The notes below the pieces were generated by a model. It was not told the origin of the DNA and searched no databases. It saw only the letters and a program-made list of their open reading frames with translations. Shown in pieces: positions 25,875 through 40,726 of a DNA stretch of 64,000 bases; the first letter of the stretch is position 1, and each line of letters begins with the position of its first letter. A program made the position numbers and the translations under genes. This DNA is from Onchidella celtica (taxonomy: Eukaryota > Mollusca > Gastropoda > Systellommatophora > Onchidiidae): NCBI GenBank assembly GCA_963931925.1, contig OZ007567.1, forward strand, positions 81,043,186 through 81,107,185, in the 5' to 3' direction.

Positions 25875-25905
25875 TGACGTCACACTGACAATAACAGTGA
25901 CGTCA
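25875..25905. promoter_or_regulatory. Two perfect CRE palindromes
   Basis: TGACGTCA occurs at 25875-25882 and again at 25898-25905, both inside the longer direct repeat AGTGACGTCA, 23 bp apart. CREB/ATF dimers bind this consensus. No promoter or exon is identified next to them, so function is inference. Confidence 0.35.
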
Positions 25906-26716
25906 AGCTTTGTCCTGAACAAAATCGGACATTGAAACGACTGACAAAAGTAATTCTATTCAGATTTAATATCGTCAGTTTCTTTGCCTGGGGGAAAAAA
26001 AAGGGAAACTTGAAGAATTGAATAGTTTTATTAGTATGTATTGTTGCTAGACACATGGTAAGATAAACAAACAGGCTAACACTGCCCAGAGCCTGGAATA
26101 CCACGGAATCCGCCTTCCCTCAGTAAACTCAAGGCTCGTAATAACATTACTATAAGTTCAGTGTTACAACGAAACGATAATGTAAAGATGCAGCTTCAGA
26201 AGAATAACAAGACAGCTGCCACAGTTAGTTATAAACGTGACATCATGCCAACACAATTATGATTTATGAAATTTCATATCAATAATGAAATGGTGTGAAA
26301 AACATAAAGTTTCGCAATGTGAAAAATAAAATTCGGATCTCGTATTTGGCAACTGATGCCTTTGGACGTAAGTGGGTTGTGTTATTTTTTTTTGTTAATG
26401 CCAATTGATATTTGTTCCCGAGGGCGAAATAAGCTTCAAGTGACTCTGAATCCACAGTCGGTTAACGTTCCTGCAACTGTTTCCGAGGTTACCAAATTCT
26501 GTTGTTAACTACAATGGAGTCATTTTTTTGTGTTTTTGTTTCAAGTTCATCATTATATAATTTTCATTTCCGTGTCTTCCTTCCCGTAAGAGTGAGCTAG
26601 CATTCCGCTCCACACGTCCCTGTCTTGAGTAGCAATGAACAGTTCGGAACCTTTTGCTTGTCCATTTTCAATGTTACAACACTGATAGCTGGTATTAATT
26701 TACTATGCTGTTACAC

Positions 26717-26759
26717 CCGGAGATACCTTACACTAACCGCTAATGTAAGATATCTCTGG
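26717..26759. repeat. Inverted repeat, 16-bp arms
   Basis: CCGGAGATACCTTACA and TGTAAGATATCTCTGG are inverted copies with two mismatches around an 11-base loop. It may be a fold-back remnant or an RNA hairpin. Confidence 0.5.
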
Positions 26760-28883
26760 TTACCCAGCCACTGCTACACTGACTGCATCGTTATAAATTG
26801 ATACTGGTATTATTGCTACTGTGGTTAGAACTTCAAGTGTAATACTCTCGTGCTCACATAGTTACTGGAGTTTGATAAAAAAAAAGAGGAAATTCTTACG
26901 TTCTTACAGGAGACCTTCAGTTACAGACAATCTCGTGAAACAATTACTGTTTCGACCCTTGACTTCCTTAAACATACGTAATAATGCAAAACCTTTAAAT
27001 CTTAAACTCTTGGTACCCCTGAATGAGTCACAAGCATTAACAATCTCTTCCACGCATAGTTTAGCACCGTTTGTTTGTTGTTGTTGTTTTTTTTTTCATC
27101 TCCTAGCACAACAGAAATCTTGCTGGATAATTATAATCCGTTTCCTGAATAAACCAACTTTTCTTTGTGTCTGATATTTCAGCACGGTATCAAATTTGAC
27201 TGCAATTTTGATGCATGCATGAAAAGAACAACGCTGTTCCCCTTTCGGTAGTCTCATGCTCTTCAGAGAAAGGTGTATTTTTTTTCTTCTATATAAAATT
27301 TCATAGTGGAAATACGCTATTCTTGTACTGACGTCGGGCATACAGGGTATAGTTTGTGCCGGTTCCGACGGTAAATAAAAACATGACGGCAAATCAAAGA
27401 CGAAATAAGGAAAATAAAATCTGCTCCAGGTAGTAATAGAGCTACTTTCGGGCAGCTCGTCTCAACAAACAGGGAGGTTCGTCTTCTCGAGCAAACAGAC
27501 TTTTTCACCAGTCGCTTTCAGAAAAACAGGAGGCGCGAGCAGTGAACTGATTTTGTTAATTCTTAAAACATTAAACAGCTCAGTAGACTTTCAATTGCCG
27601 TAGCACTTCAGTTTTGAATCTATGGGAATCTCCCACATCTTCTCATCAGGAAAGAGAAATAATTGAATCTGGAATTCATTTAAAGATATACTGCCTGGAC
27701 ATGCACGCATGTGCCTTGACCCTCTAGTCCCAAGAGTAGATAGAAGACAGATTTTGTTCAATGTACGATAGGATTTCGGCGCATCACCTTCTACCGGCGT
27801 AGAAAATGACATCAAGACAAGGATGTAAAATGCATGGTCTTGCAAATTGGAACTCTGCCTTAGAAGTCGGGTGTCTGTGAATGAAAACCTTCGTATCTGG
27901 CACTTTGGGCTCCAGGAGCTTTAAGCATGCTGCACCATAAATCGAAGGTGGGATGGAATAACGTGGAAAAATCATCTACAATGCCAAAGTGTTGCCAGCA
28001 CTATGATTAAGTAAAAATTACACGCAGTTCTCGTGTTTTTTTTTTTTTTTTTACCATTGAGACTCATCTCGGGATGAAAGATTTTCTCTGATACAAAAAG
28101 ATCGTTGGGTGTGATGTTTACGGCTACACAACGGTATTTCAAGGAAATAGTCGCCCACTATCTTAAAGCCAAAAGGGCCCCATTATGTTTGTATGCTGGT
28201 AACTTTGTGTGCTAGCATTTGCACTGTAATCCCTTGCTAGATGTTTATAGTTATACAAGGTAATCTCAGTAGCATAAACTTGGATAGCCTCAAATTTATG
28301 AGGGCTTCTATACAGTCAAGTAGCATGGATGACAAGGAAGAGTGCTCTGCCATAAATCACGGTGAAAGTGCATGTACTTTTAACTGTAACTTCTCGAAAT
28401 CAAGGATCCTTTACACTTTTCTCTTTCAGGGACACGGTTATCAGTGCCCCGTTAATGTTTTAGTACTAGGTGGCCAGTATACAATAATTAGTATAATTAT
28501 TCTTCTCACGAACATTTTCTAATTTACACGCCAATGAAATTTCGTGATAGATATTCAGAGTTTTTACAGTTCTCTGATCATTTTAAGAGGTTTGCAAATT
28601 TGAGAGGCTTTTGGAAAAGGCAATATATATCTGGCCACAGGACGGACAATGTCAAAGATCTTTTATTGCATATCAAAGCGTGTTTCTCTTAATTACGAGC
28701 CTTAACCTACAACTGAGACTACACTAATGGTCACAATTAAAGTTCCAAATCCCAGTAACTCCTTTCACTTTCTATATAATCCTTAATGCATGTATGCACG
28801 ACTCAGCCGCACGCAAGAGCTTCGGTTTCCCTTCCTTCGACCGTGTGAGACGCAAGGCATATAAAGATAACGTCACGGTTGGA

Positions 28884-28946
28884 GAGAAAGGGAGAGAGAC
28901 AGACAGACAGACAGAGAGACAGTGAGAGAGAGAGACACACAGAGAC

Positions 28947-28989
<43 letters not shown>

Positions 28990-29238
28990 GAGGGAGAGAG
29001 AGAGGGGGGGATGAAAGAGACAGACAGCGAGAGCCAGATAGAGACGGTGAGTGAGTGAGAGAAAAAAAGAAAGAGAAAGAATGAGAGAGAGCCGGAGAGT
29101 GAGTTAGTGAGAGAGAGAGAGAGAGAGAGAAAGAAAGAGAAAGAGGAGGGACTGAGAGAATGAGGGAAAGAGAGAGACAGAGAAGTTCGAAAGAGAGGGA
29201 AAGGGAGAGAAAGCGAGAAAGAGAGAGAGGGGGAAGAG

Positions 29239-29269
<31 letters not shown>

Positions 29270-29403
29270 GAGGCAGGGAGAGAGAGAGTAAAAAAAGAGA
29301 GAGAAAAGAGTAAGGTGAGAGACATAGAGAGAGAGAGAGCAAAAGAGAAAGTGTACGTGTGAGAGAGAGAGAGAAATACGAGGAAGAGAGAGACAGAGAG
29401 AAA
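28884..29403. repeat. GA-rich microsatellite block, about 520 bp
   Basis: Interrupted (GA)n with GACA, AAAG and a (CA)n insert near 29239-29265. It produces long open frames on the minus strand rich in Ser, Leu and Phe that are repeat translations, not genes. Confidence 0.9.
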
Positions 29404-32400
29404 CACTAGCAGTGATTACTTGATTGCCGTCTTTTGGAGTGAATCTTGCCTTGCTAGTACAAAGGGCTTGCACATTAGGACCCGGATGAAAGTTACAGGA
29501 TGTTCCAACCTTCTTGTGGCACCTTTTTGTTGTTCAGGGAGGCATTCGCCTGACCTTTTGGGCTCAGCATTGCCTACCGCATATTAATATCATTTCTGTC
29601 TGCAACATCAAAGTCGGAACTCTGACAATTTCACACTTACCTCGGCATTCCTTGATTTATCTCAACACTGATTTGTACTACCATGCCCAAAAGAAAATTG
29701 CATTTCTCAATCTTGCTGACTTCATTCTTTTCTCCTGTGTTCTTAGAGCTAAGAAGAAAAAGAAGAAGACAAAGAAGAAGAGGAAGAAGAAGGAGAAAAG
29801 ATAACGTTTATCATAAGAAAAAGAACAAAGAAAAAAAAAGGCACAAGTTTCCCCTTCACAGGAATATCCAAATGCATTAACACAAATTTTGTTAGTTATT
29901 ATATGAACCAGAGGTAAAGGTATTAATAGTGCCTGTCTCCGAAAGAGTATTTCTTCGATGTCTCAGCAGATGTAGTATCTAGCATCTTGTGGATTTTGTT
30001 AGCATGTAGCACAGTGGATTTTTTTGGGGGGGGGGGGGGGAGTTATAGGCTTAGGGCTAATAGTAGGTTTTTAGCTTACAGGCCACAAAACCCTCTTCGA
30101 TGACGCCACAGTCTTAATAACTTTCCCTGAAAAATCGACAAAGATTCTTCAGTGAGTATATTAGCTCCGACCCAATTAATTCCAACAAACCCTACCCATT
30201 TAATTACGTCTTTTGGCTGAAGTCGGGCCTGTCATGAAACTGTTTCACGAGAATCACCATTGTTCTTTTCTTACAATGGATTCCACTCAAAGCAGGAACG
30301 AAAAGGTTATTTACTTTTGCCTTCAGAAATTTCTCTCTCCTCGGGATCCAGCGCGACGAGATCCGGAATACACAAGTTCTCTCTTCTTGTTTACACGAGA
30401 GGGTAACATTGTGTTATCTTAGGTTATCAAGAAGCCTTGAGAGAGAACGCGTCTAAAGCTAGAGCCTTGATTACAAACACTAATGTGGGCAAAGGCCCGA
30501 AGATAATAGAGGGAATGGCAATAATGGGATGCGCATGTCCTTCGTTAGGCTCGTTAATTAATTACCTTCCTTGCATTAGCCAGGCATTTCTTTGACTTCT
30601 TATTGTTCAACCCCCATTTGCTGAAGAACCTGGTTTACTGATAGCACTCCAGTAACCGATTACACGCAAGTGTTGGAGTCATGAGTCATGGAAGCATGGA
30701 AAGAACAGAGTAAAAGAGGTACAATGAAAAACCAAGGAAGATCGAATACATTTCCTGGCAAGTGCATCCTCATTTTTACGCCTGTCTATTTTGCAATACA
30801 GAAACATATCCACCAAATTTCTCGCTAATCCCCTTTATTAAATACTCTCCTTTTGGTCAGAAAAGAGCTGAGCAATTCATTTCAGATGAAGAGACAAGCT
30901 GCACTCCGAAGGAAACAATGAAGTACACACGATTAGTAGGAAAGTTTTATAAAGTATCAGTAAAAAAAAAATGTGTTCGTTAGCCCCATGAGTGCTAAAC
31001 TTGTAAATAAAGTCAGTTTTCATGATATTGTTTGGCGTAAATATGGTTACTGCAAATATTCGACTAACAAATTTAATGTTCGGTGGCTGACATGGATTAG
31101 CAAAGAGCCACAATATCACAGATAAGGGCAACAGGCTACTCATAATTTCACACAGTAAGCAGTTAGGAGATTACATGCAAAACTCTAACATCCACTTGTT
31201 TTCAACAATTATCCCATTATCTCAACACAGGAGTTGTTCAGAGAGAAGAGACAATAACGTTCGTATACACAGAGACCGACAGAATAGACCACTGCGCCAC
31301 AGGAAATTTCCTTCCAAACAACAAACATCATTATCACCAAAACCTAAACATCGACAGCATGAACAGCTTAAGATATATATGTCAAAAAATGCATCTGGGC
31401 GGTGTAAAAACAAAAACCAAAAACAAAAAACAAGATGATTTATCGCGAGAACGTCGACAATGCATTAACTTCCAGGTTCTCTGACGTATAATCATTTATA
31501 ATCACATGTATACAGGAGAGCGCCACAAAGCCAGTGTGTAGATGAGTGCCTTCTTATACACTTCCTGCATTGTTTGTAGAATCTGACCGAAGTTTACGCT
31601 GACAAGAATGCATTACACTTGAAGGTATGAAGTAGCTGCTGCTCAGGTCAAGGCTGCCTTGGGTATTTAAAACTGCAGACCTATGCCTTATGTCTAATTA
31701 AATATTGTGTTACATCACGCACTCATTTCCAAAAAGATCGCATAATATCATATCAATTTAAGGTATTGGGCTATAATTTTAGATACTTTATAAGTTTGTT
31801 ACAGCTTGTATCCTGAAAGCAGCTCTGGTCTGCGAACTGTCTTGTAACAATACAGGTCCTTTCGAGGAGCTTTGAAGAAAGCAGAATTTTGCTCTAACTG
31901 ATCTTAAATCGTCATTATCGTTGTTTTTACTGGGAATGCCTGTCGTCATTTGTAATAACAGAAAAGCACGGTGACTTTACATCATCGATCATCACAAGGA
32001 TGTGATAGCTGGGTTACTCAAGCGTGTAGACATCGTTGGTGTAAAATCGATTAACGGAAATTCTCCGGATCGTCCTCAGCGAGACGAATCCATGACGCGC
32101 CTCTTTTTTTCCTACTGCTTTTCTTTTTTTCTTTCCCGTACTCCGCCAGAAAGAGAGATGTTCACATAGTTCTGTGCCTCACGTCGGATCAGAATTTCAG
32201 CGTGATTGACAGGCTGAAACTTCTCAACAACAAGCTGAGTTAAGTGCGTTGTACTCTATTCCTCTTGAAAGCCTAACAGTAGTGGGAGTCCTGTTGGCCC
32301 ACGCTGATGGAAGATATTGAGACTGAGGATGAAACTAAGATGTTGAAGGTCTGGGAATGGGGAGTTAAGATTGTGCTGAATCCAGATGTAAAACCCAAAC

Positions 32401-35400
32401 TTATTTATCTTATTTTAAGTGATTGTAAAAAAAAAAAAAAAATGAACAGTTTTGCCTTAACTTCTTTTTTTATGGTGGCGTCAGGAATTTTATGACGTAA
32501 TAATGAGGACGAACTTTCTCATCAAGGGTTTTACCAGCCTAGAACAGGCCTTTTTAGGACTACAAGCAGCCCTTGCGAGGGCTAAAGAAGGGGAAGAAAA
32601 CCAACACTAAAAATAAGAAGAAATAACAAAAACAATGACAAGAAAAGTGAGAGACTCAAACGCTCACAGCGGTGATCGTCCAAAAACAAAGATCTACATA
32701 CTTATCAACAGAGTGGGTGAAGGAAAGAAACAACCACAACAGCAAAAATGACTAGATGACAGTAGAAGAGGTCGACGGTAAAACGTAGGACTAGGATGAC
32801 TGTGGCTAGCACCCAACCTCGTTTCTGTCCATGACTAAATCATCTTATTATTTTCATCTCTCACTGCGTCCAGGTGTCTCGTCATGCAATAAGGCGCGCG
32901 CACAGTCAGTGCAAATTTCAGCAACAGCGTGCGCGTACCCAGGTACTCACGATAAGAAAAACACACAGGCACGCACCACCATATGGGATTCTTACAAGTA
33001 AAATATAGGTAATCACCCTAATGGTTTACGCAGGTGCAAAATTTTAGGGGCGGCTGGAGTATCTTTGTGTGTGAGCAAGGGCTTAATAAAAACAGCTTTG
33101 AATAGCTCGTAGAAACGATGTCATATCTTATGCAATTTACATTATTCCATGCCAAGGAGACGTACATCTCATAAACATGTCTTTCTCTCCAGAGACCTTT
33201 TCCCCCACAACAAAAACCAGGTGAAAGTCACTGAAAACACCAGGACAGGAGTTGGCATCAGTATGTCATAAATATTTATAAAGAGCACACCTTCAAAGCT
33301 CGTATGATACCCGGTATGTCCCGGCAGGGTAGGGTGAGGTGTATATTTTATTTTATGTGTAGTGTAGAGAACAAACTATCATCAAAGGGCTCATAAGGAA
33401 AGTCTATTTTATTAATTCCCAGCTCAAGTTGAGTTTAGTAGAAGTTTGTGTGCAAGCTGTTATCGTGTCACTGACTGTTCTGGACTGTTACTCATTCCTA
33501 GTTTACGTTTGCCCTTTTTTTGTCCCACTTCTCTAGTATTGTAGAATTTTAATTTCTGAATTATCCATGCACAAAAAGTTTGGACGAATTCGTACCTACA
33601 AAAATTATAATAATAATAATAATAAGTTACCAAGTGAATCCAACGGTCGCAAGGTGCAGTAGCAGAAACATCTGCCAGCAAATTGTAGGACCCAGACACT
33701 GTGATGGAAGTGTAGATATTATCAGAAAAAGACTTTAGAAATGCACCGAGCTTTCAGATAACAAGGATTCGTATCGACTTTGTTTCTGAAGGCAAACAAT
33801 CTTCAAACCCCTAAGTAAAAGTGTCACAAAGATTTTATGTTCACATTAAAAAGAGAGCTATGCCCCTTCTCGTGGAGAAATATTCCGGCACTGTTTGGAA
33901 GCATAAAATCGAAATTGTGGTAGCTCTATAACCTTCCTCAGTGGAGCGACTGTAACCTGGACATAAAAACTCTACCTGCACTTCACTGTTTCGTACTGGT
34001 CGTCACACAACATTGTTTCCTTCGGAGTGCAGCTTGTCACACAACATTAGGAACCTCCTTCACAGTACATAAACAGCGTATAGCTCATGTCAAATAATTA
34101 CAGATATTTGTTTTTAACGAGCGTAAACTTTAGAAATTTTTACTCAGCGCTGAAAGAGAAAGTCGGGGAAAAAAATGAGCAAGCGGGACCCTCGATGTTC
34201 AAATAGATCTGGTTAGTTTGGTCTTTCCGCAGAAGACTTTTGCAGGGCATTTTATTTGGGGGATACGGCTTCTGCCTTTGATGACTGTCATGTCGTTATT
34301 TTGTTTTGGTTTGTATACACATCTCTAAGTTATAATCTTCGCGATAAGCCTTCAGTGAGATAATAAAAGGTAACATGATTTCTGTTGTGAAATATCTCTA
34401 AAACTGAAACAATCTGTAAGTTGTGGAGCTGGAAGTGAATGTAATATTTCCGTGTCCTCCGCAATCAGCTACAATTTCTAACAGATCGTTTTGTCGCCAA
34501 CCATTAGCGATTTGTCATATTCAATACCACAAAAAAAGACACCAAATAAAGCAATTCCAGAGTATAGATAACGGAATGAAAGAGCCAATTTGGCACAGGG
34601 AGAAAATCTACTTACATTACATGCTTAGCTCTTAAAAGGCAAATATCGGAGGGTGTGTCTAGGTTACTAACAGTCTTAGAATAGAAGTGGAGATTTGGTG
34701 GTCATTGCAAAGCGGTTAAGTCGTTAATGGAACATGTAAAGCACATACTGGGCTCTTATATGCCCCGCTCTGTCAGAGATAGCCCGTAGGATAAGCTGGT
34801 AAAGAGGTCAGTTGCTTCGCTGGCAGCCAGGGAACAAGTTAAACTTAGTGTACGTTTGTGTGCATTTCAAGACCATCGACAAGCACTCAGGGCATTTAAC
34901 ATTAGTAGGCTGGACGCTGGGGGTTGGAGAGAAACGTCTGGAACAAGTGATAAGCTTTCCTGGCCGGGCAGAGATCAAACACGAGAGCTGGGATCTGGTA
35001 GATCGATCACTTGGAGTTGTACAGAAAATGGTTTGATATCGTCATGATCACACGAGCTGTACACCTTTACTGCATCATAAAGCGTAAATCTATCTACAAG
35101 TACAGGAAAAGAAGATATTCAGATAGTGAGCACTGGTAAGATTATTGAGTTATATACAGAGTAATGCAAGCATCACCAGACTCACTGCAAGCTGATCAAC
35201 GGCACAATTTTCTTGTATTTCAGCACTTGTAAATTATTTGAAAGTCACAATTATGGAATCGCCAAACTTCGGTGTCAGAGAAAAATGGCACAGGACAATA
35301 CGTAAATGACTGACTGAAATATCATCAATGACCAAAAAAAACGACACTATTTTTTTTTAAAATTGCCGATCATTTTTTGTGACCACCAGTTACAAGATTA

Positions 35401-36999
35401 AGCATTCTGATGACCAAACACTACTGGGTGTAATGTGTGACGTTTAAGCTAATTGTTATAAAGTTATCACTTAATTTTGATGCCGACAATAATGAGACAC
35501 CGCAGGCAACAAATGTATTTCAGTCATTGCAACATCACAACTACGATCACCAGGCTGAGGAGAAAAGATAACACAATAGATAAAAAAAACAAACAACTGC
35601 CATCAATCAATTTTTATAAGAGCGACTTGGAAAATTTACACTGAGAATCCAAAACAACCACAAAACCCGGAAACATACGGATTTCACCTAAATTCCTTAA
35701 AACTAGTGCAGTTTGGGAAGGAAGGGCGAATTTGAGGGTATGTATTCATGTTATGCTCAGCCAGGACGATTTTCAAACTTGACCTCTACCTTTTCCACTC
35801 CGGGTTTTAAAGTCTTAGATTTCCTGCCGGTATTTCTTTTTTCTCCCAATGTTATCTTTGGATGGTTTGGTGGTTCTTTCCGGTACTGCATTAAATTATC
35901 ACGGCGTGTAAAGCAATGCGCATCAAGATGCCGATGAAAGCATTATTTTTATTAGCCCGGGCATTGCCTTGTAGTTTATAATCTACAAACGTAAGCACCA
36001 ATATTATTCTTTTATCTAAATGCAGAAAATTGAGAATGCATATAATATAATAATGCACTTCTTATTTGATTTTGCTTTGATTTTCTTTTGTTGCAGCATT
36101 TTGATCGCAAAAATAAGCTGTGATAAGATTGGGTTATGTATTTATGAATCTATATTAGAATAAGGATTTAATAAACACAAAAACATATCCCAGTCACTGT
36201 TTAAATGCGTGGAATAATATTCATATATCGGGCAGCCTGTACCTGTTCATATCCTGCATGTTTTTTTTATATTTTTTAATATTTATTTACTTGTGTTTTA
36301 GCTTTGGCGTCACATAAATTCATGTAGCAGACACGGCCACTGACTCAGCATGACACGCGTCTAGCATGGACTGGACTGGTCAGGGCAGGTTATAGGTCAA
36401 GGGTCAGACGTGGAAGATAACAAGGGACAGGTGAACATGCTTAATTGTATGTAAATAATGAGGAGTGTGGCAAATTGTGAACAGCGATGATGGTTGGCAT
36501 AGTATCTACATAGCAAGGATGACTGGCGCTGGGGAAGGAAAGATAAAGGCTGAATGGAAGCGGATTTTAAAGAGAAAAAAAATGGGAAGGAAAAAAAAGA
36601 TAAAGAGAAGAAAGTAATGAAACCGTTAACCCTGTTGGGGTGCAAAATCCACAGAGAAATGTGTATGTCTCAACCTCTGTGATCTTTTATCGTAAACATT
36701 GGTGAGATTCTTGTCTTAAGAGTCTTCTTTTGTGTATACGGAAGAATAAAGCTCGCGTTTAATTAGCAGCATTCTCTTTGTATGAGTGAGTTAAGGGTGT
36801 GATTGAGTGTTTTTTGCAGTTTGAATATTGTATGTGTGTCTCTGTGTACATTATGTTGATGTTTGTGCATCGCTGTTCACTGTGTACGTAAAGCGACGAT
36901 ATGACAGTGTGTAGCATGCAAAACGCGTAAACATAGGTGAATATGGAGAAAAATGTACTACTGATTAGAAATCACACAAGCAGGCAAGACGGTCAGACC
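29404..36999. other. Non-coding stretch
   Basis: No convincing gene is present. It contains an AAG-rich tract (29751-29801) and a 15-base poly(G) at 30026-30040. Short open frames are not supported by splice borders or recognisable motifs. Confidence 0.5.
30026..30040. repeat. Poly(G) tract, 15 bases
   Basis: Fifteen consecutive G preceded by a T run. Confidence 0.9.
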
Positions 37000-37509
<510 letters not shown>

Positions 37510-40212
37510 TAGATAGATCATCGCTGGTCTACAATATCTGGCCAGATTAAACCTTGACATTGAAATGGCCACCCGATCAGAATACAGTTGCCGAGTAAAT
37601 ATTATTGAATTCGTACGAGTCAACGAGTCAGAAATTGACAATACAATAACATTCTTTTTCCTTGAGGGGGGGGGGGGGAGGCGTAGGGTGTGGGTGATAG
37701 ACTATAAAATATATAAGGATCCTCCTCACCCCCCCCCCCCTTCCTCAGAGTCAATGTTCCCCAAAGAGAAAACTGATGAGCCGACTAGAGGCTGACAGGC
37801 ACAGTTGCATTATAACTCAGAGAAATCGTTGACTCTGCTTTCAATCTTGTATGATAGAACGCTCTAACCAGCCAGCTATCAATTTAACAAGCGTAAATGC
37901 TGCTGTAAGGTCTTTCCTGAACCTTATTATTATGAGGTAGGCTTTCATTACACAGTGACACGTCGGCTTTTTGGGGGGGGGGGGGTGAGAGCAAGATAGA
38001 AAGAAAAATGAGAAAAACAGCGCGGGGTGAAGGAGGGAGGACAAAAAAAAAACAACTAGATTACACAAAAGAATGAGACAACCCTGCAAAACCTGAACTG
38101 CCAGATAGAGACGACGCACAATAAAGGACAGCCCGTATTGTAAAAAATTTTAATGAAGACGCAAGGTAAATGGCTCGGCGTGGAAGCCAATAGAAAAGTA
38201 TAAAAATGGATTCCCCAATATAATATTTAAACAATGTGCAAAGAGATTTGTTGTTTTGTAAATAATGCAAACCAAGATGGAGTACAAAGGAGGTTAACCT
38301 GTGGTCCCACATCTAATAATGGATCAACTCAAAACAGCAAGGTTTTTTTATACACATGAAAACTTGCCATTAAATAAGACATCCGTTAAACTTCGGATCT
38401 GAATAAGCTACTGACTTTATCATCTGCAGATAAGGGATTTCGTTATGGGTGACATCTTATTAACCCGGATTTCAGCCTTGCTATGTCCAATTTGCGGTTT
38501 GAAAGTGGTTTTATAAATAATTGTAGTTATCACGTCGTGTAGTTTGTTTCATCTTAATTGCACTGTTGCAGAAAATCTGGGAACTGTCATAAAGTTTGGA
38601 GAAGGCGTTTCTCTGCGCTGAGCAGATTGGAGATTTTCTCACTTTCTGCTATTTTATTCAATGACAATGTGAACAAGCCCGTCTTAACGTCGTCGTGGGC
38701 CCCTGAGCAAAGCAAAGGGCTGGTGCTCGCCCACTATGCAACTATTCAGGAATGTGCATGCATGGAGCGCCGTAAACCCTTGAGGCCGCGGGGCAGCTCG
38801 CCAAGTGTGTCCATGTGTTAAAACGGCTCTGGATGTGAGTAACCTTTTGCACCGCTCAATTTGAGCCCGTTGGCGAGTTTGAGTTTGAATCTTAGGAGAA
38901 TGCAGGTCGACACGACAACGGTTATATATCCGAGACACAGGATATCGAGACAGACCAATAAATTCATCATTTTCCGTCCGCCGGCTTGTGCCCGTACCAC
39001 CCATGTCAAAAATGCAACAATTCGCGCCACACCCCCTTCATAATTGAACGAAAAAGACTAGTACTACAGGGCCCTGTGAGTAGTACTCACCATGTTTATA
39101 CGCGCACAAGCTGTGGACTTAATTATAGTGAAAGAAGGAATGGTCCGTCTCGGTATTCTGTGTCTCGGGTTATAATAATATTAGGCAAGGAAAAAGCAAG
39201 ATGTAGACAAGAGTATAACCGAACGATAGGACAGAAGGAGAGAGCCTGCCAGACACGTTCATCAACTACCGGCACTCTATGGTGACATGGTCACGATAAA
39301 TTTCTCCGGAACCGGCCACAATAACTTTCTGGGAAACCGACCACAAAAACCTGGCCACAAATATCCCATAGCGAGTCTTTAGGCAGCACGGCTCAAATAG
39401 CCGCTACTTTCTTTTCCATTTTTTTTCTTTTTACTTTCCATTGTAAATTTACTCTAGTCTCTGCTGTGGTTTCGCTTTCCGTCGACGTGAAGATAACAAT
39501 GAAACGTAAAACTTGTTTAGGGAAACGACCGACAGCTCAATGCAGGACGCCCCTCTCATAGTTTATATTACAAGCACCCAAGCTTGCCAACTATGACAGA
39601 AGTGCTCACGGGAGAGACACTCTGGTGTTTATAACTCGTGTGCTGAAGATGTGAAAAGCAGGTGAGATATTTCGGTTTATTCAAACATTTTTGCGCTCTG
39701 TGTGCGGTAAACATGCTGCAAGATTGCTGATTGTTTCCGCAGGTGAAAACTATGCTTTATGGACTGAGATGACAGCAACCACGGCAACAAAATCACCACC
39801 GAAAAACAACAACATCCGTGACATCAAAATTAGACAGTAGTGGCATAATGAATATATGTTTGTAACTACATACATGTATAATACAACGACGCAGTGTCAG
39901 CAACAACAGCTACACAAGTCACTACAATAATGAGGGTAATGACAATAAATGACAGCAATAATATGGGTGATAAGTGCATGGTAGCCAAGTCGATAATGAT
40001 AACGGTGACGCTGGAGGTGATGACTTTGCTACTCCTTCTATTTGCATTTTGTATTTTTTGTATTTTTTTGTATTTTGTATACTTCTTTAGTCCCATCTGG
40101 GAAATTTGGCTTAGTGTCATTGCAGGGCAGTTATAACTGGAGCAGACACGTCGTACCTACAATGCTGGGCCGGTCGGAGGTTGGTTTTTTTCTGGGGGGG
40201 AGGGGGAGAGGG
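37510..40212. other. Non-coding stretch
   Basis: No exon is supported. It contains an inverted pair of homopolymers (G at 37666-37678, C at 37729-37740) and another G run at 37973-37985. Confidence 0.5.
37666..37740. repeat. Inverted poly(G)/poly(C) pair
   Basis: Thirteen G and, 50 bases later, twelve C, flanked by partly complementary CTTGAG and CCTCAG. It could form a long G:C hairpin. Its origin is unknown; it may be the remains of a short inverted-repeat element. Confidence 0.6.
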
Positions 40213-40452
40213 GGGCCTGCTCTTCTCGATTTCTAACTGCCAAGATATCTTTAACGTGTCCAGCGTGCACACGGGCCATCCGAGTTTTTCGTTTTTATCC
40301 GAGAAGGCTGGGTGCTCGATCCTACCTAAAATAGGATCAGGGACAGGAAAATATGAGAAAAATCCCAAAATTTCGACATGCCTGACCGGGATTTGAACCC
40401 GGTACCCTCGGCATGAGAGGCGAGCAGCTTTCCTCTAGACCACCGTGTCCCC
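40213..40452 (-). mobile_element. tRNA-derived SINE, minus strand, second copy
   Basis: The minus strand carries a perfect A box TGGTCTAGAGG (40442-40432) and a perfect B box GGTTCAAATCC (40399-40389), the internal RNA polymerase III promoter. The body after the tRNA head matches the copy at 22179-23848, including the segment AACGTG..GTGCACACGGGCC. This copy lacks the 67-bp duplication and stops at a G-rich tract (plus strand 40194-40214). No clear target duplication was found, so its 3' end may be truncated or decayed. It is probably not a working tRNA gene because the anticodon arm does not fold cleanly. Confidence 0.8.
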
Positions 40453-40575
40453 GTGTACAGTTGTATCATTAATGAATGGTGTAATTGGTCAGTGGCACCC
40501 GCAGTTCTGTCCTAAGTTTATGAAAAAGCGTTTCAATATCTCGCTCTACTTACCAAAAACTCCTTACTTGAAAAC

Positions 40576-40629
<54 letters not shown>

Positions 40630-40694
40630 TGCTCAGTCTCTTTTTCTTTTTTCTCATCTCTCTTTTGTCTTTCTCTCTCTCTTCCATTTCTCCT

Positions 40695-40724
<30 letters not shown>
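40576..40724. repeat. CT-rich microsatellite
   Basis: Interrupted (CT)n, followed shortly by (AAT)n at about 40749-40771. Confidence 0.9.

Positions 40725-40726
<2 letters not shown>

Larger units (their letters stand above)
23863..28883. other. Non-coding stretch
   Basis: No exon or known element could be supported over 5 kb. Notable short items are the paired CRE palindromes (25875-25905), an inverted repeat (26717-26759) and T or A homopolymers. Confidence 0.5.

Noticed and set aside
28772..29473. 233- and 179-codon minus-strand frames
   Set aside because: They arise from the GA-rich simple repeat and have no domain content.
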